A stretch of DNA of 59,437 nt, taken from NCBI GenBank assembly GCA_902622655.1, contig CACNQY010000004.1:1-59437 (forward strand), read 5' to 3'. The notes under the pieces were generated by a model, which saw only the letters and a list, made by a program, of their open reading frames with translations, did not search any database and was not told the DNA's origin. Origin of the DNA: an uncultured Pelagibacteraceae bacterium (lineage in GTDB: Bacteria > Pseudomonadota > Alphaproteobacteria > Pelagibacterales > Pelagibacteraceae). Position 1 is the stretch's first letter. Each line of letters begins with the position of its first letter. This document shows positions 32,829 through 40,590 of this stretch, piece by piece. The translations under genes were made by a program, and so were the position numbers.

Positions 32829-34364
32829 ATGAAGATAATAAAAACATGCCTAACAGCTATAATATCTAGTGTTATGATATTTAGCCCAATGGCGTATGCA
32901 GATAAGTGGAGTGATCAATTTCCACATATTAAGGCAACAGGAGATATTCCTGGAGAGTGTTCTTACGAGTCTATGTCTAAGAAAAACTATAAAGGCAAGA
33001 CATTGAAAATAAACACACACGCTGTTCCGGTTATGGGAGAGCCAACAGCTCTTCATGCTGAGCAGTTTGCAAAACTTACAGGAGCAAAAGTTGACGTAAC
33101 TCATACACCTGCAGGAGATCTATACGCAAAAGCGATGGTACCTTTTCAAGCAGGTCAAGCTCCATACGATATAGTTTTTGGATTTTCTAATTTTATTAAT
33201 GATTGGAGAAGATATTTAGAACCAGTTCCAAAAAAATATGTTGAAATGAAGCAAATGCAAGACGTTACGCCATCACACATTGGTATAGCTTCTTGGGACG
33301 GTGTAATGTATCAGTTCCCTGTAGATGGTGACAGACACTATCTTAAATACAGAAAAGATGTAATTGATAATCCTAAATATCAAAAAAAATATAAAGCCGA
33401 CACTGGAAAAGAGTTAAGAGTTCCACGAACATGGAAGGAGTATGGAGAAATGGCTGCATACTTTAATGACTGGGACTGGGATGGTGATGGTGAAAAAGAG
33501 TATGGATCAGCAGAAGTTATGAAAAAAGATGACTTAATGTATGCTGCTTTCTATTCTAGATCAGCTGCTTATTCTAAAAACCCTAAAACACCAGGTGGAT
33601 TTTTCTTTGATTTAAAAACGATGAAGCCATTAATTAATAATCCAGGTTTCGTTGAAGCTTTAACTGATTGGGTTGAAGCAACTAAATATGTTCCTCCAGG
33701 AGGAATAAATTTTGGTCTAGGAGATGAAATTGGATCATTTGGTGGTGGACAAACTTTATTTAGTTTTTCATGGGATGATGCATTTGTTGCTGCTATGCAA
33801 CCAGATAGTCCTATCAATAATAAAGTTGGTGCTGCACAATTACCAGGAGCTATGAAAGTTTGGAATAGAGAATCTAATTCTTGGGACGAAGGTTTCAACC
33901 AAGCTCCTTTCTTCGTATGGGGATGGGCAGTTGGTGTTGCTAAGAAAAGTAAGGAAAAAGAAATGGCGTTTGATTACCTTTGTTTCTTTGCTAACGAAGC
34001 CAACCATCAAGCTGATATTGGTATAGGAAGATTTGGGGTCAATCCATTTAGAGATGCTGACTTTCAAGCAGATGTATGGACACAAATCGGTTGGGATAAA
34101 GATATTGCTCAATCATATGTAGATACTTTAGCTGAAATGGAAAAAAGCAAAAACCGAGTATTTCCATTAAGAGTTCCTGGAACTTTCGAGTTTAATGCTG
34201 CTCTAGCTACTGCTGCCGCAAAAGCTTTAGCTGGACAATTATCACCACAAGCTGCCTTAGATGAAGCTGCTAAGCAGTGGGAAGATATACTTAACAGAGT
34301 AGGAAAAGATAACGTAAGAAAAGCTTACGCTGTTGGTGTAGCAATGGAAGATAATAAGTTATAA
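32829..34364 (+). CDS. ABC transporter extracellular solute-binding protein (CUT1-type, sugar/polyol-like)
   Basis: A 511-residue periplasmic binding protein with a signal peptide (about residues 5-24, ending MAYA) and a GAGAGG-type ribosome site. The fold is the large cluster-B type used by sugar and glycerol-type importers: DVTHTPAGDLYAKAM, AFFNxDxDxDGDGE-like loop (DWDWDGDGEKEYGSA) and FSFSWDDAFVAAM. The acidic loop looks like a calcium site. Trp and Tyr are frequent in the ligand cleft, in line with polyol or sugar binding. The gene is followed by a hairpin and then the four membrane and ATPase genes of one importer. The ligand is unknown. Confidence 0.92.
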   Translation: MKIIKTCLTAIISSVMIFSPMAYADKWSDQFPHIKATGDIPGECSYESMSKKNYKGKTLKINTHAVPVMGEPTALHAEQFAKLTGAKVDVTHTPAGDLYAKAMVPFQAGQAPYDIVFGFSNFINDWRRYLEPVPKKYVEMKQMQDVTPSHIGIASWDGVMYQFPVDGDRHYLKYRKDVIDNPKYQKKYKADTGKELRVPRTWKEYGEMAAYFNDWDWDGDGEKEYGSAEVMKKDDLMYAAFYSRSAAYSKNPKTPGGFFFDLKTMKPLINNPGFVEALTDWVEATKYVPPGGINFGLGDEIGSFGGGQTLFSFSWDDAFVAAMQPDSPINNKVGAAQLPGAMKVWNRESNSWDEGFNQAPFFVWGWAVGVAKKSKEKEMAFDYLCFFANEANHQADIGIGRFGVNPFRDADFQADVWTQIGWDKDIAQSYVDTLAEMEKSKNRVFPLRVPGTFEFNAALATAAAKALAGQLSPQAALDEAAKQWEDILNRVGKDNVRKAYAVGVAMEDNKL

Positions 34365-34373
34365 AATACTAAT

Positions 34374-34396
34374 GTGGCCGTCTTAACGACGGCCAC
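34374..34396 (+). promoter_or_regulatory. Intercistronic hairpin after the binding-protein gene
   Basis: GTGGCCGTC (34374-34382) and GACGGCCAC (34388-34396) form a perfect 9-bp GC-rich stem with a five-base loop TTAAC. In this AT-rich region it stands out. No T run follows, so it is not a standard terminator. Such hairpins after a binding-protein gene often protect the upstream mRNA and lower expression of the downstream membrane genes. Confidence 0.75.
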
Positions 34397-34420
34397 AAAT
34401 AATAAAATCCAAAAAAATTT

Positions 34421-35287
34421 ATGAATTTTAAGCACAAGTATGTTTTTTTATTTCCAGGTTTATTTGTGCTCATTGGTATACTTATATTTCCAATAATATT
34501 TACTATTAGATTAAGTTTATCTGGCTGGAATAGTTATACGCCAGAAATGAATTTCATAGGAATTACAAATTACATAAGACTATTCACTGATGACCCTAGA
34601 TTTTGGGAGTCATTTTTTAGATTAAGTTTTTTATCAGTATCAACTGTAATTTTACAGTACATAATAGGTTTTGCGTTAGCCCTCATGGTCTGGAGAGAAA
34701 TTAAATTCAAAAGATTTTTTAGAGTAATTTTCTTAATACCTATGATGACAACTCCAGTTATAATGACTGTAATTTGGAGAACTTTCTTTCACGAGTCACT
34801 CGGGCCCGTAAATGATTTGTTGGGACATATTGGAATTGGTCCTATTTTATGGCTAAGCGATCCTGTAATTGCTAAATTTACCGTTATAATTGTGGAAGTT
34901 TGGCAATGGACGCCGTTTATGTTTCTATTATTATTAGCTGGTTTATTGTCTCTTCCTAAAGAACCTTTTCTAGCAGCAGCAATAGATGGAGCGAGTACTT
35001 TTAGGAAATTTGTATATGTAACTTTTCCACTAATGGCCCCAATTTCTATTGGGGCAATAATTATAAGACTTATTGAAGCTTCAAAAATAATGGATACTGT
35101 TTTTGTTCTTACGTCTGGGGGGCCTGGAACTGCAACAGAAACTTCAAGTTTTTATATTTATATTAAAGGATTAAGAGAGTTTCAAATGGGCTATGCTGCA
35201 ACTCTTTCTTTTACATACCTAGTTATAATGATCATAAGTCTAACAATCATAGCAAAAGTTTTAACTAAATTAATGATTAAAGAATAA
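34421..35287 (+). CDS. ABC transporter permease, MalF/UgpA-like
   Basis: A 288-residue inner membrane protein with six helices. The ATPase-contact EAA loop reads AAAIDGASTFRKFVYVTFPL near residues 188-207. IPMMTTPVIMTVIWR and LTSGGPGTATETSSFYIYI are typical of sugar/polyol permease subunit 1. It shares its last base region with the next permease gene (stop TAA overlaps ATG by one base), so the pair is coupled. It forms the translocation pore with the following subunit. Confidence 0.93.
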   Translation: MNFKHKYVFLFPGLFVLIGILIFPIIFTIRLSLSGWNSYTPEMNFIGITNYIRLFTDDPRFWESFFRLSFLSVSTVILQYIIGFALALMVWREIKFKRFFRVIFLIPMMTTPVIMTVIWRTFFHESLGPVNDLLGHIGIGPILWLSDPVIAKFTVIIVEVWQWTPFMFLLLLAGLLSLPKEPFLAAAIDGASTFRKFVYVTFPLMAPISIGAIIIRLIEASKIMDTVFVLTSGGPGTATETSSFYIYIKGLREFQMGYAATLSFTYLVIMIISLTIIAKVLTKLMIKE

Positions 35288-36135
35288 TGGAAAAACTATA
35301 CAAAATTTTAAAATATACATTTATTACTTTATGGACAGTATTTATAGTTGCACCATTTTTGTGGGCAGTTTCAACTTCTTTCAAAGATTTCCAATCTGTA
35401 AATAGTAAAGTTACATACATCCCGTGGTTAGATTTCGAACCTACACTAGAAGGATGGCGTGTATTGGTTAAATCACCTGCAAGAGGTGGCGTTGATATTG
35501 TAGAACCTTACTTCAATAGTATTTTTGTTACTTGTACTGCAAGTCTGATAAGTATTATTTTAGGTACGTTAGCTGCTTATGCTTTATCAAGATTTACTTT
35601 TAAAGCTGGTTTTGTTCGAAATAACGATATTACATTCTTTTTTATATCTCAAAGAATTATGCCACCGATTGTTTTATCAATACCTTTCTTTATATTTTTA
35701 AGCACCATAGGTTTGTTAGATAGTTTATTAGGTTTGGTAGTGGTTTATATTGTTTTATTAATGCCAATTGCTGTTTGGATAATGGTAGATTTTTTTAATC
35801 GAGTTCCAAAAGAACTAGATGAGACTGCATTAATTGATGGATGTAATCCATACCAGGCTTTTTATAAAGTTGTATTGCCTAATTCTATACCAGGATTAAT
35901 AGTAGCTGGTATGTTTTGTATTATATTTGGTTGGATAGATTTCTTTTTTGCATTTATTTTGACATTTACTGAAGTTCAATTATTGCCAGTGAAAGTAGTA
36001 GCATTAAATTCATCTATTACACCATGGTGGAGCTTATCTGCTTCAGCATTAATATCAGTTGCCCCTTTAATTATCGTAGCCTTTGTTGTAGAGCGATATT
36101 TATCTAAAGGAAATCTATCTGGAGCATTAAAATAA
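35287..36135 (+). CDS. ABC transporter permease, MalG/UgpE-like
   Basis: A 282-residue inner membrane protein with six helices. The EAA loop is ETALIDGCNPYQAFYKVVLP (about residues 178-197). FISQRIMPPIVLSIPFFIFL and MPIAVWIMVDFFNRVP match the second permease subunit of CUT1 importers. Its start overlaps the upstream permease and its stop overlaps the first ATPase gene by one base. It is the second half of the heterodimeric pore. Confidence 0.93.
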   Translation: MEKLYKILKYTFITLWTVFIVAPFLWAVSTSFKDFQSVNSKVTYIPWLDFEPTLEGWRVLVKSPARGGVDIVEPYFNSIFVTCTASLISIILGTLAAYALSRFTFKAGFVRNNDITFFFISQRIMPPIVLSIPFFIFLSTIGLLDSLLGLVVVYIVLLMPIAVWIMVDFFNRVPKELDETALIDGCNPYQAFYKVVLPNSIPGLIVAGMFCIIFGWIDFFFAFILTFTEVQLLPVKVVALNSSITPWWSLSASALISVAPLIIVAFVVERYLSKGNLSGALK

Positions 36136-37214
36136 TGAATTTAATTGGAGAAAACTTAACTTATAAACCTGATAACCAATTTCACCTTAACAAAGTGTCA
36201 TTTGATTTTAAAAAAGGAAATTTGTATACAATCTTAGGAAGAACTTTATCTGGAAAAACTACTTTTCTAAAAACAATAGCTGGTTTGCTTAATCCAGACA
36301 GTGGAAGTTTATCATTTGAGGGTAAGGATTTTAGTAAAATACCAGTGTGGGAGAGAAATGTTGCAATGGTTTACCAACAATTTATAAATTATCCTCATCT
36401 TAATGTTTATGAGAATGTAATATTTCCCCTCAAACAAAGAAAACTAAGCAAAGATAAAATTAAGACTGATGTTGATGAGGCTTTAAAAACTGTAGGGTTA
36501 ATTGGGTTTGAAAATCGTAAAATTCAAGAATTGTCTGGAGGACAGCAGCAGCGAGTTGCTTTAGCAAGATCATTAGCAAAGAAAGCAAAGATATTACTTC
36601 TCGATGAACCATTGGTTAATCTTGATTATAAGCTTAGAGAGCAATTAAGAGAGGAATTTAAAAAAATATTTTCTAAGGGTCTTTCATCAGACGCGATTTT
36701 AATTTATTCAACAACTGACCCACAAGAAGTGATGGAGTTGAATGGAGAAGTTATTGTTTTAGATGAGGGAAAAGTTTTACAAAAAGGTCCGGCCAAAGAA
36801 ATATTTGAGAATCCTAGAAACTTAAAAGTAGCTGAAATTTCGAATGATCCACCAATGAATATCTTAAAAGGAATTAAAAGTTCAGAAAAATTAAATTTTG
36901 AAAATATTTCTATTAACATGCCTAAGCATTTCAAAAATCTACAGGATCAAGACTATAGTTTTGGGATAAGAGCTTCTGAAATAGAATTAAATGATAATGG
37001 AGAGGAATTTGAAATAGAACTTGCAGAAATAAGTGGTTCGGAAACTTTACTCCATTTAAAAAAAGGAGAGTCAAAAGTAATTGCATTAATAGAAGAAGTA
37101 ATGAATTTTAAAATTCATGAAAAAGTAAAAATAAAATTTAATGAAAATAAATTCTATGCATTTAATAAAGAAGAAGAATTAATCTCTTCTCCTTATGGAG
37201 TTTCTAATGGCTAA
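36135..37214 (+). CDS. ABC transporter ATPase, subunit 1 (consensus signature, His switch replaced by Thr)
   Basis: A 359-residue CUT1-type ATPase with a C-terminal TOBE-like regulatory domain from about residue 240. Walker A is GRTLSGKT (35-42), the Q loop is VYQQ at 79-82, the signature LSGGQQQR is at 133-140, and Walker B is LLLDEP with Glu158. The His switch, normally VTHD, is YSTTD with Thr194 in place of the histidine. With the second subunit, which has the opposite defects, this makes an asymmetric ATPase pair. Its stop overlaps the second ATPase start by eight bases. Relatives with two separate ATPase genes include the rhizobial glycerol importer GlpST, from memory. Confidence 0.93.
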   Translation: MNLIGENLTYKPDNQFHLNKVSFDFKKGNLYTILGRTLSGKTTFLKTIAGLLNPDSGSLSFEGKDFSKIPVWERNVAMVYQQFINYPHLNVYENVIFPLKQRKLSKDKIKTDVDEALKTVGLIGFENRKIQELSGGQQQRVALARSLAKKAKILLLDEPLVNLDYKLREQLREEFKKIFSKGLSSDAILIYSTTDPQEVMELNGEVIVLDEGKVLQKGPAKEIFENPRNLKVAEISNDPPMNILKGIKSSEKLNFENISINMPKHFKNLQDQDYSFGIRASEIELNDNGEEFEIELAEISGSETLLHLKKGESKVIALIEEVMNFKIHEKVKIKFNENKFYAFNKEEELISSPYGVSNG

Positions 37215-38280
37215 AATTGAATTATCAAATATTTCTCACACTTATAATCCAAATGACTTAAATCCTACTTATGCACTAAACCCATTTTCGATGACATGGG
37301 AAAATGGAAAACGATATGCAATCTTAGGACCATCTGGATGTGGAAAAACTACAATGTTAAATATTGTTTCCGGTTTAGTTAAGCCTTCAAAGGGAAATAT
37401 TTTATTTGATGGAAATGATGTGACTAATCTTATCACTGAGGAAAGAAATATAGCACAGGTTTTTCAATTCCCTGTAATTTATAATACTATGACTGTCTAT
37501 GATAATTTAGCTTTTCCTTTGAAGTGTAGAAATTTTTCTAAAGAAAAAATAGAGGAAAGAGTCAAATCAGTTTCAGACACCTTAAGACTCTCATCTTTTT
37601 TAAATATGCCAGCGAGAAAACTTACAGCTGATCAAAAACAACTTATTTCATTAGGAAGAGGGTTAGTGAGGGAAGATGTTGCTGCTGTACTAATGGATGA
37701 ACCGTTAACAGTAATTGATCCAGATTTAAAATTTAGATTGAGGAGGAATTTAAAAGAAATTAACGAGCAATATAAGACGACATTAGTTTATGTAACTCAT
37801 GATCAAAATGAGGCAATGACCTTTGCCGACAATATTATTGTAATGGATCAAGGTGAAATAGTTCAGGTTGGTCTTCCTAAAGATTTATTTGAAAGACCTA
37901 AAACTACTTTTGTTGGTTATTTTATTGGCTCTCCTGCAATGAACTTATTTGAAACCCAATTATCTTCAAATAATAGCTTAAAAATCAACGATACGATAAT
38001 AAAGACAAATACAAATTTGTCCGAACTGAAAAATAATAATTTAAAATTAGGTATTAGATCAGAATTTGTAAAAGTGGCAAAAGATGAAAATGAAAATTTA
38101 CTGGATGTAAATGTCCAAAAAGTAGAGGATTTTGGAAATTTTAAACTATTAACTGCAAATATGGGAAATCTTATAATAAAATCAAAAGTGAATAGAGAAA
38201 CTGAAATTCCAGCTCAAAATTTAAAATTATATTTTCCAGCCGATAAATGTTGTGTTTATAAAGACAATAAACTTATTTAG
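37207..38280 (+). CDS. ABC transporter ATPase, subunit 2 (His switch present, degenerate signature)
   Basis: A 357-residue partner ATPase. The ATG at 37207 is preferred because GGAG lies six bases before it and it gives a normal N terminus MAKIELSNISHTY. Walker A is GPSGCGKTT (41-49), the Q loop is VFQFPV, Walker B is VLMDEP with Glu155, and the His switch VTHDQ has His188. The signature is LTADQ (129-133) instead of LSGGQ, so the site it completes on subunit 1 should be weak. A TOBE-like domain follows from about residue 240. It is the last gene of the importer, followed by a terminator-like hairpin. Confidence 0.93.
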   Translation: MAKIELSNISHTYNPNDLNPTYALNPFSMTWENGKRYAILGPSGCGKTTMLNIVSGLVKPSKGNILFDGNDVTNLITEERNIAQVFQFPVIYNTMTVYDNLAFPLKCRNFSKEKIEERVKSVSDTLRLSSFLNMPARKLTADQKQLISLGRGLVREDVAAVLMDEPLTVIDPDLKFRLRRNLKEINEQYKTTLVYVTHDQNEAMTFADNIIVMDQGEIVQVGLPKDLFERPKTTFVGYFIGSPAMNLFETQLSSNNSLKINDTIIKTNTNLSELKNNNLKLGIRSEFVKVAKDENENLLDVNVQKVEDFGNFKLLTANMGNLIIKSKVNRETEIPAQNLKLYFPADKCCVYKDNKLI

Positions 38281-38301
38281 CATACACATTTACTACTTCT
38301 G

Positions 38302-38330
38302 ATTGTATTAGAATAAATGATACAATTTTT
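38302..38330 (+). terminator. Probable rho-independent terminator after the ABC importer operon
   Basis: ATTGTATTA (38302-38310) and TGATACAAT (38318-38326) form a 9-bp stem with one G-T pair and a seven-base loop, followed by a short T run (38326-38330). The stem is AT-rich and therefore weak. It lies 22 bases after the second ATPase and before the TRAP operon promoter region. It could alternatively be a regulator operator. Confidence 0.5.
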
Positions 38331-38394
38331 ATCCTAGACTCCTGTGATCAATTATAATTAAATCCACCCAGTTAATTAACTAAGAGGAGAAATA

Positions 38395-39528
38395 ATGATT
38401 AAAGAAAAAAAATCATTGAAGGGCAAATCACCTTCAAGACGTAAGTTCTTTAAAGCTGCTGCTGCAACTGGTGTTGCTGCTGTTGCTGCATCATCTTTAG
38501 CTGCTCCAGCTGTTGCTCAAGAAAGAGTTGAAGCTGCTATGGTAGCTACCTGGCCACGAGATTTTCCTGGTCTAGGAACTGGTGCGCAAAGACTTGCGAA
38601 AAGATTATCAGATATGAGTGACGGCAGAATACAAGTTACTTACTATGCTGCAAATGAAAGAGTTAAAGCGTTTGACTCATTTGATGAAGTTGCCTCTGGT
38701 AACTCACAAATGTATCATGGTGCTGACTATTACTGGGTTAAAAAACATCCAGCATTTGGATACTTCACTGCAAGTCCATTTGGATTTACTTACTCTGAAA
38801 TTAATGCTTGGATTCACCATGGTGGTGGACAAGAGCTTTGGGATGAATTAACTGATGATTTCGGTACTCAAAGTTTCATAGCAGGTAACACTGGAGTTCA
38901 AATGGGTGGTTGGTTTAATAAAAAAATTAGATCAGCAAATGACCTTAAAGGTTTAAAAATGCGTATGCCGGGATTGGGAGGACAAGTTTTAGGAAAACTT
39001 GGTGGTTCTCCAATTTCTTTACCTGGTGGACAAATTTATGAAAACCTTGTGTCTGGCGCAATTGATGCAACAGAATGGGTAGGTCCATGGAATGACGAAG
39101 CTATGAAGTTCCATGAAGCTGCTAAGTATTACTATTATCCTGGTATGCACGAGCCTGGGTCTATGTTAGCATGTGGTGTTAACAAGTCTTGGTTTACGAG
39201 CTTAACAAAATCAGACCAAACTTTAATCAAAACTGCCTGTGCTTGGGCTGATGAGATTACAATGGCTGAATATAATGCTAAGAATGGTGCGGCTCTAGCG
39301 AGACTAGTAAACGAAAATGGTGTTAAACTTGAGAAGTTTAACGATAAAGTTTACGATGCTTTTGCTAAAGGTGCGCAAGAGGTATACGACGAAGTTCAAC
39401 AACACAGTGATCTTGCTGCTAGAACGCACAAAGCTTTCGTTAAAGCAAGAAAAGAGATTGGTTCTTGGACTAACTTGTCTGACTCACCGTATATTAGTCA
39501 AAGAAATAGAGCTTTAGGAATTAGCTAA
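38395..39528 (+). CDS. TRAP transporter substrate-binding protein with Tat signal (DctP/TakP-like)
   Basis: A 377-residue periplasmic binding protein. The N terminus carries a twin-arginine motif SRRKFF at residues 14-19, a hydrophobic AAA-rich region and a likely cut after PAVAQ, so it is exported folded by Tat. The body has RMSD-type helices, GLKMRMPGLGG (about 183-193) with the carboxylate-binding arginine, GAIDATEWVGPWND and YYYPGMHEPGS, which resemble the 2-oxoacid-binding TakP subgroup. Ligand is probably an organic acid. A strong AGAGGAG site precedes the ATG. A terminator separates it from the permease genes. Confidence 0.93.
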   Translation: MIKEKKSLKGKSPSRRKFFKAAAATGVAAVAASSLAAPAVAQERVEAAMVATWPRDFPGLGTGAQRLAKRLSDMSDGRIQVTYYAANERVKAFDSFDEVASGNSQMYHGADYYWVKKHPAFGYFTASPFGFTYSEINAWIHHGGGQELWDELTDDFGTQSFIAGNTGVQMGGWFNKKIRSANDLKGLKMRMPGLGGQVLGKLGGSPISLPGGQIYENLVSGAIDATEWVGPWNDEAMKFHEAAKYYYYPGMHEPGSMLACGVNKSWFTSLTKSDQTLIKTACAWADEITMAEYNAKNGAALARLVNENGVKLEKFNDKVYDAFAKGAQEVYDEVQQHSDLAARTHKAFVKARKEIGSWTNLSDSPYISQRNRALGIS

Positions 39529-39555
39529 AGTTATATTTAATATAAAGATTTAAAT

Positions 39556-39580
39556 AGGGCCCTACTTAGGGCCCTTTTTA
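39556..39580 (+). terminator. Rho-independent terminator after the TRAP binding-protein gene
   Basis: AGGGCCC (39556-39562) and GGGCCCT (39569-39575) form a 7-bp GC-rich stem with a six-base TACTTA loop, followed directly by TTTTTA. This is a classic terminator. Because the permease genes follow within 30 bases on the same strand, it probably acts as a partial terminator that keeps the binding protein in excess over the membrane subunits. Confidence 0.85.
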
Positions 39581-39603
39581 TAACTACTAAATTCACGTAG
39601 ATT

Positions 39604-40587
39604 ATGTTTGAAAAAAACAAACTGTCATTATTTATAAGAGTGTTTAGTTACACAATATTAGCTACCACGTTTGTTTTTTTAATTAACAATATTTTAACCG
39701 TATGGTTTGATTGGCCAGGAATAAAAAATTTATTTTCACATTATGGTTTGTTTGGATTTAAAAAATTAAGCAAACCCTTATCAGACTCAGTTTTAAATTT
39801 TGCCTTTTTGCAATTATTTTTCTATTTAATTTCAATATTAGTGGTCATTTTTTATGTAAAAAGATCAATAAAACAAACATTAACAGCAGATTCAGAAATT
39901 TTAAGTAAAATTACTGCCTATATAATTCGCTCATCTTTTTGGGCTGTGCTAATTGTTGGAATTGCAGATTTAATAATCTCTTTTTTAGTTGTTGAAAAAT
40001 TAATTGAACCTTTATTAGGAGAATATTTAAAAATAAAATTAGTAGTTCCAAGTTTTAGGATTACATTTGTTCATTTTCCGTTAATTTTATTTTCGTTTGT
40101 AGTAGGATATTTTACTAGATCAGTTGGTTTTATTTGGTTGGCTGTACTTGTTGTTGCTAGTGAGTTTTTCATAGTTTTATCTAGATTTATATTTGAGTAC
40201 GAACAAGCCTTTCAGGGAGATTTAGTCCGTTTCTGGTATTCAGCACTTTATTTATTTGCAAGTGCTTATGCCTTAATTCATGAGGGACATGTTAGGGTTG
40301 ATGTTTTATATACAGGATTTAGTGAACGTAAAAAAGCATGGACTAATTCGATAGGATCTTTAATTTTAGGTATTCCATTATGTCTTATTGTTTTATTTTT
40401 AGGGATGGGAGGAAAAGCAAGTATTATTAATGGTCCAGTGATTTCTTTTGAAATTACACAGCAGGGTTCTAATGGTTTATATTTACTTTACTTAATGGCA
40501 GTATATTTAGCTGTATTTGCTGTTTCTATGTTACTTCAATTCACAAGTTACTTTATGAGTAGTAGCGATAAACTTTTGAAAAATTAA
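39604..40587 (+). CDS. TRAP transporter small permease subunit (DctQ-like) with an extended N terminus
   Basis: A 327-residue membrane protein. The C-terminal half (about residues 145-320) has the four-helix DctQ pattern with SRFIFEYEQAF, HEGHVRVDVLYTGFSERKKA and a final hydrophobic helix. The N-terminal 145 residues add two or three further helices (about 10-30, 62-84, 112-130), so the protein is longer than the usual 160-200 residues. This longer form occurs in the TakP/mannitol-type TRAP group. It forms the small membrane subunit next to the large subunit gene three bases downstream. Confidence 0.88.
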   Translation: MFEKNKLSLFIRVFSYTILATTFVFLINNILTVWFDWPGIKNLFSHYGLFGFKKLSKPLSDSVLNFAFLQLFFYLISILVVIFYVKRSIKQTLTADSEILSKITAYIIRSSFWAVLIVGIADLIISFLVVEKLIEPLLGEYLKIKLVVPSFRITFVHFPLILFSFVVGYFTRSVGFIWLAVLVVASEFFIVLSRFIFEYEQAFQGDLVRFWYSALYLFASAYALIHEGHVRVDVLYTGFSERKKAWTNSIGSLILGIPLCLIVLFLGMGGKASIINGPVISFEITQQGSNGLYLLYLMAVYLAVFAVSMLLQFTSYFMSSSDKLLKN

Positions 40588-40590
40588 AAT

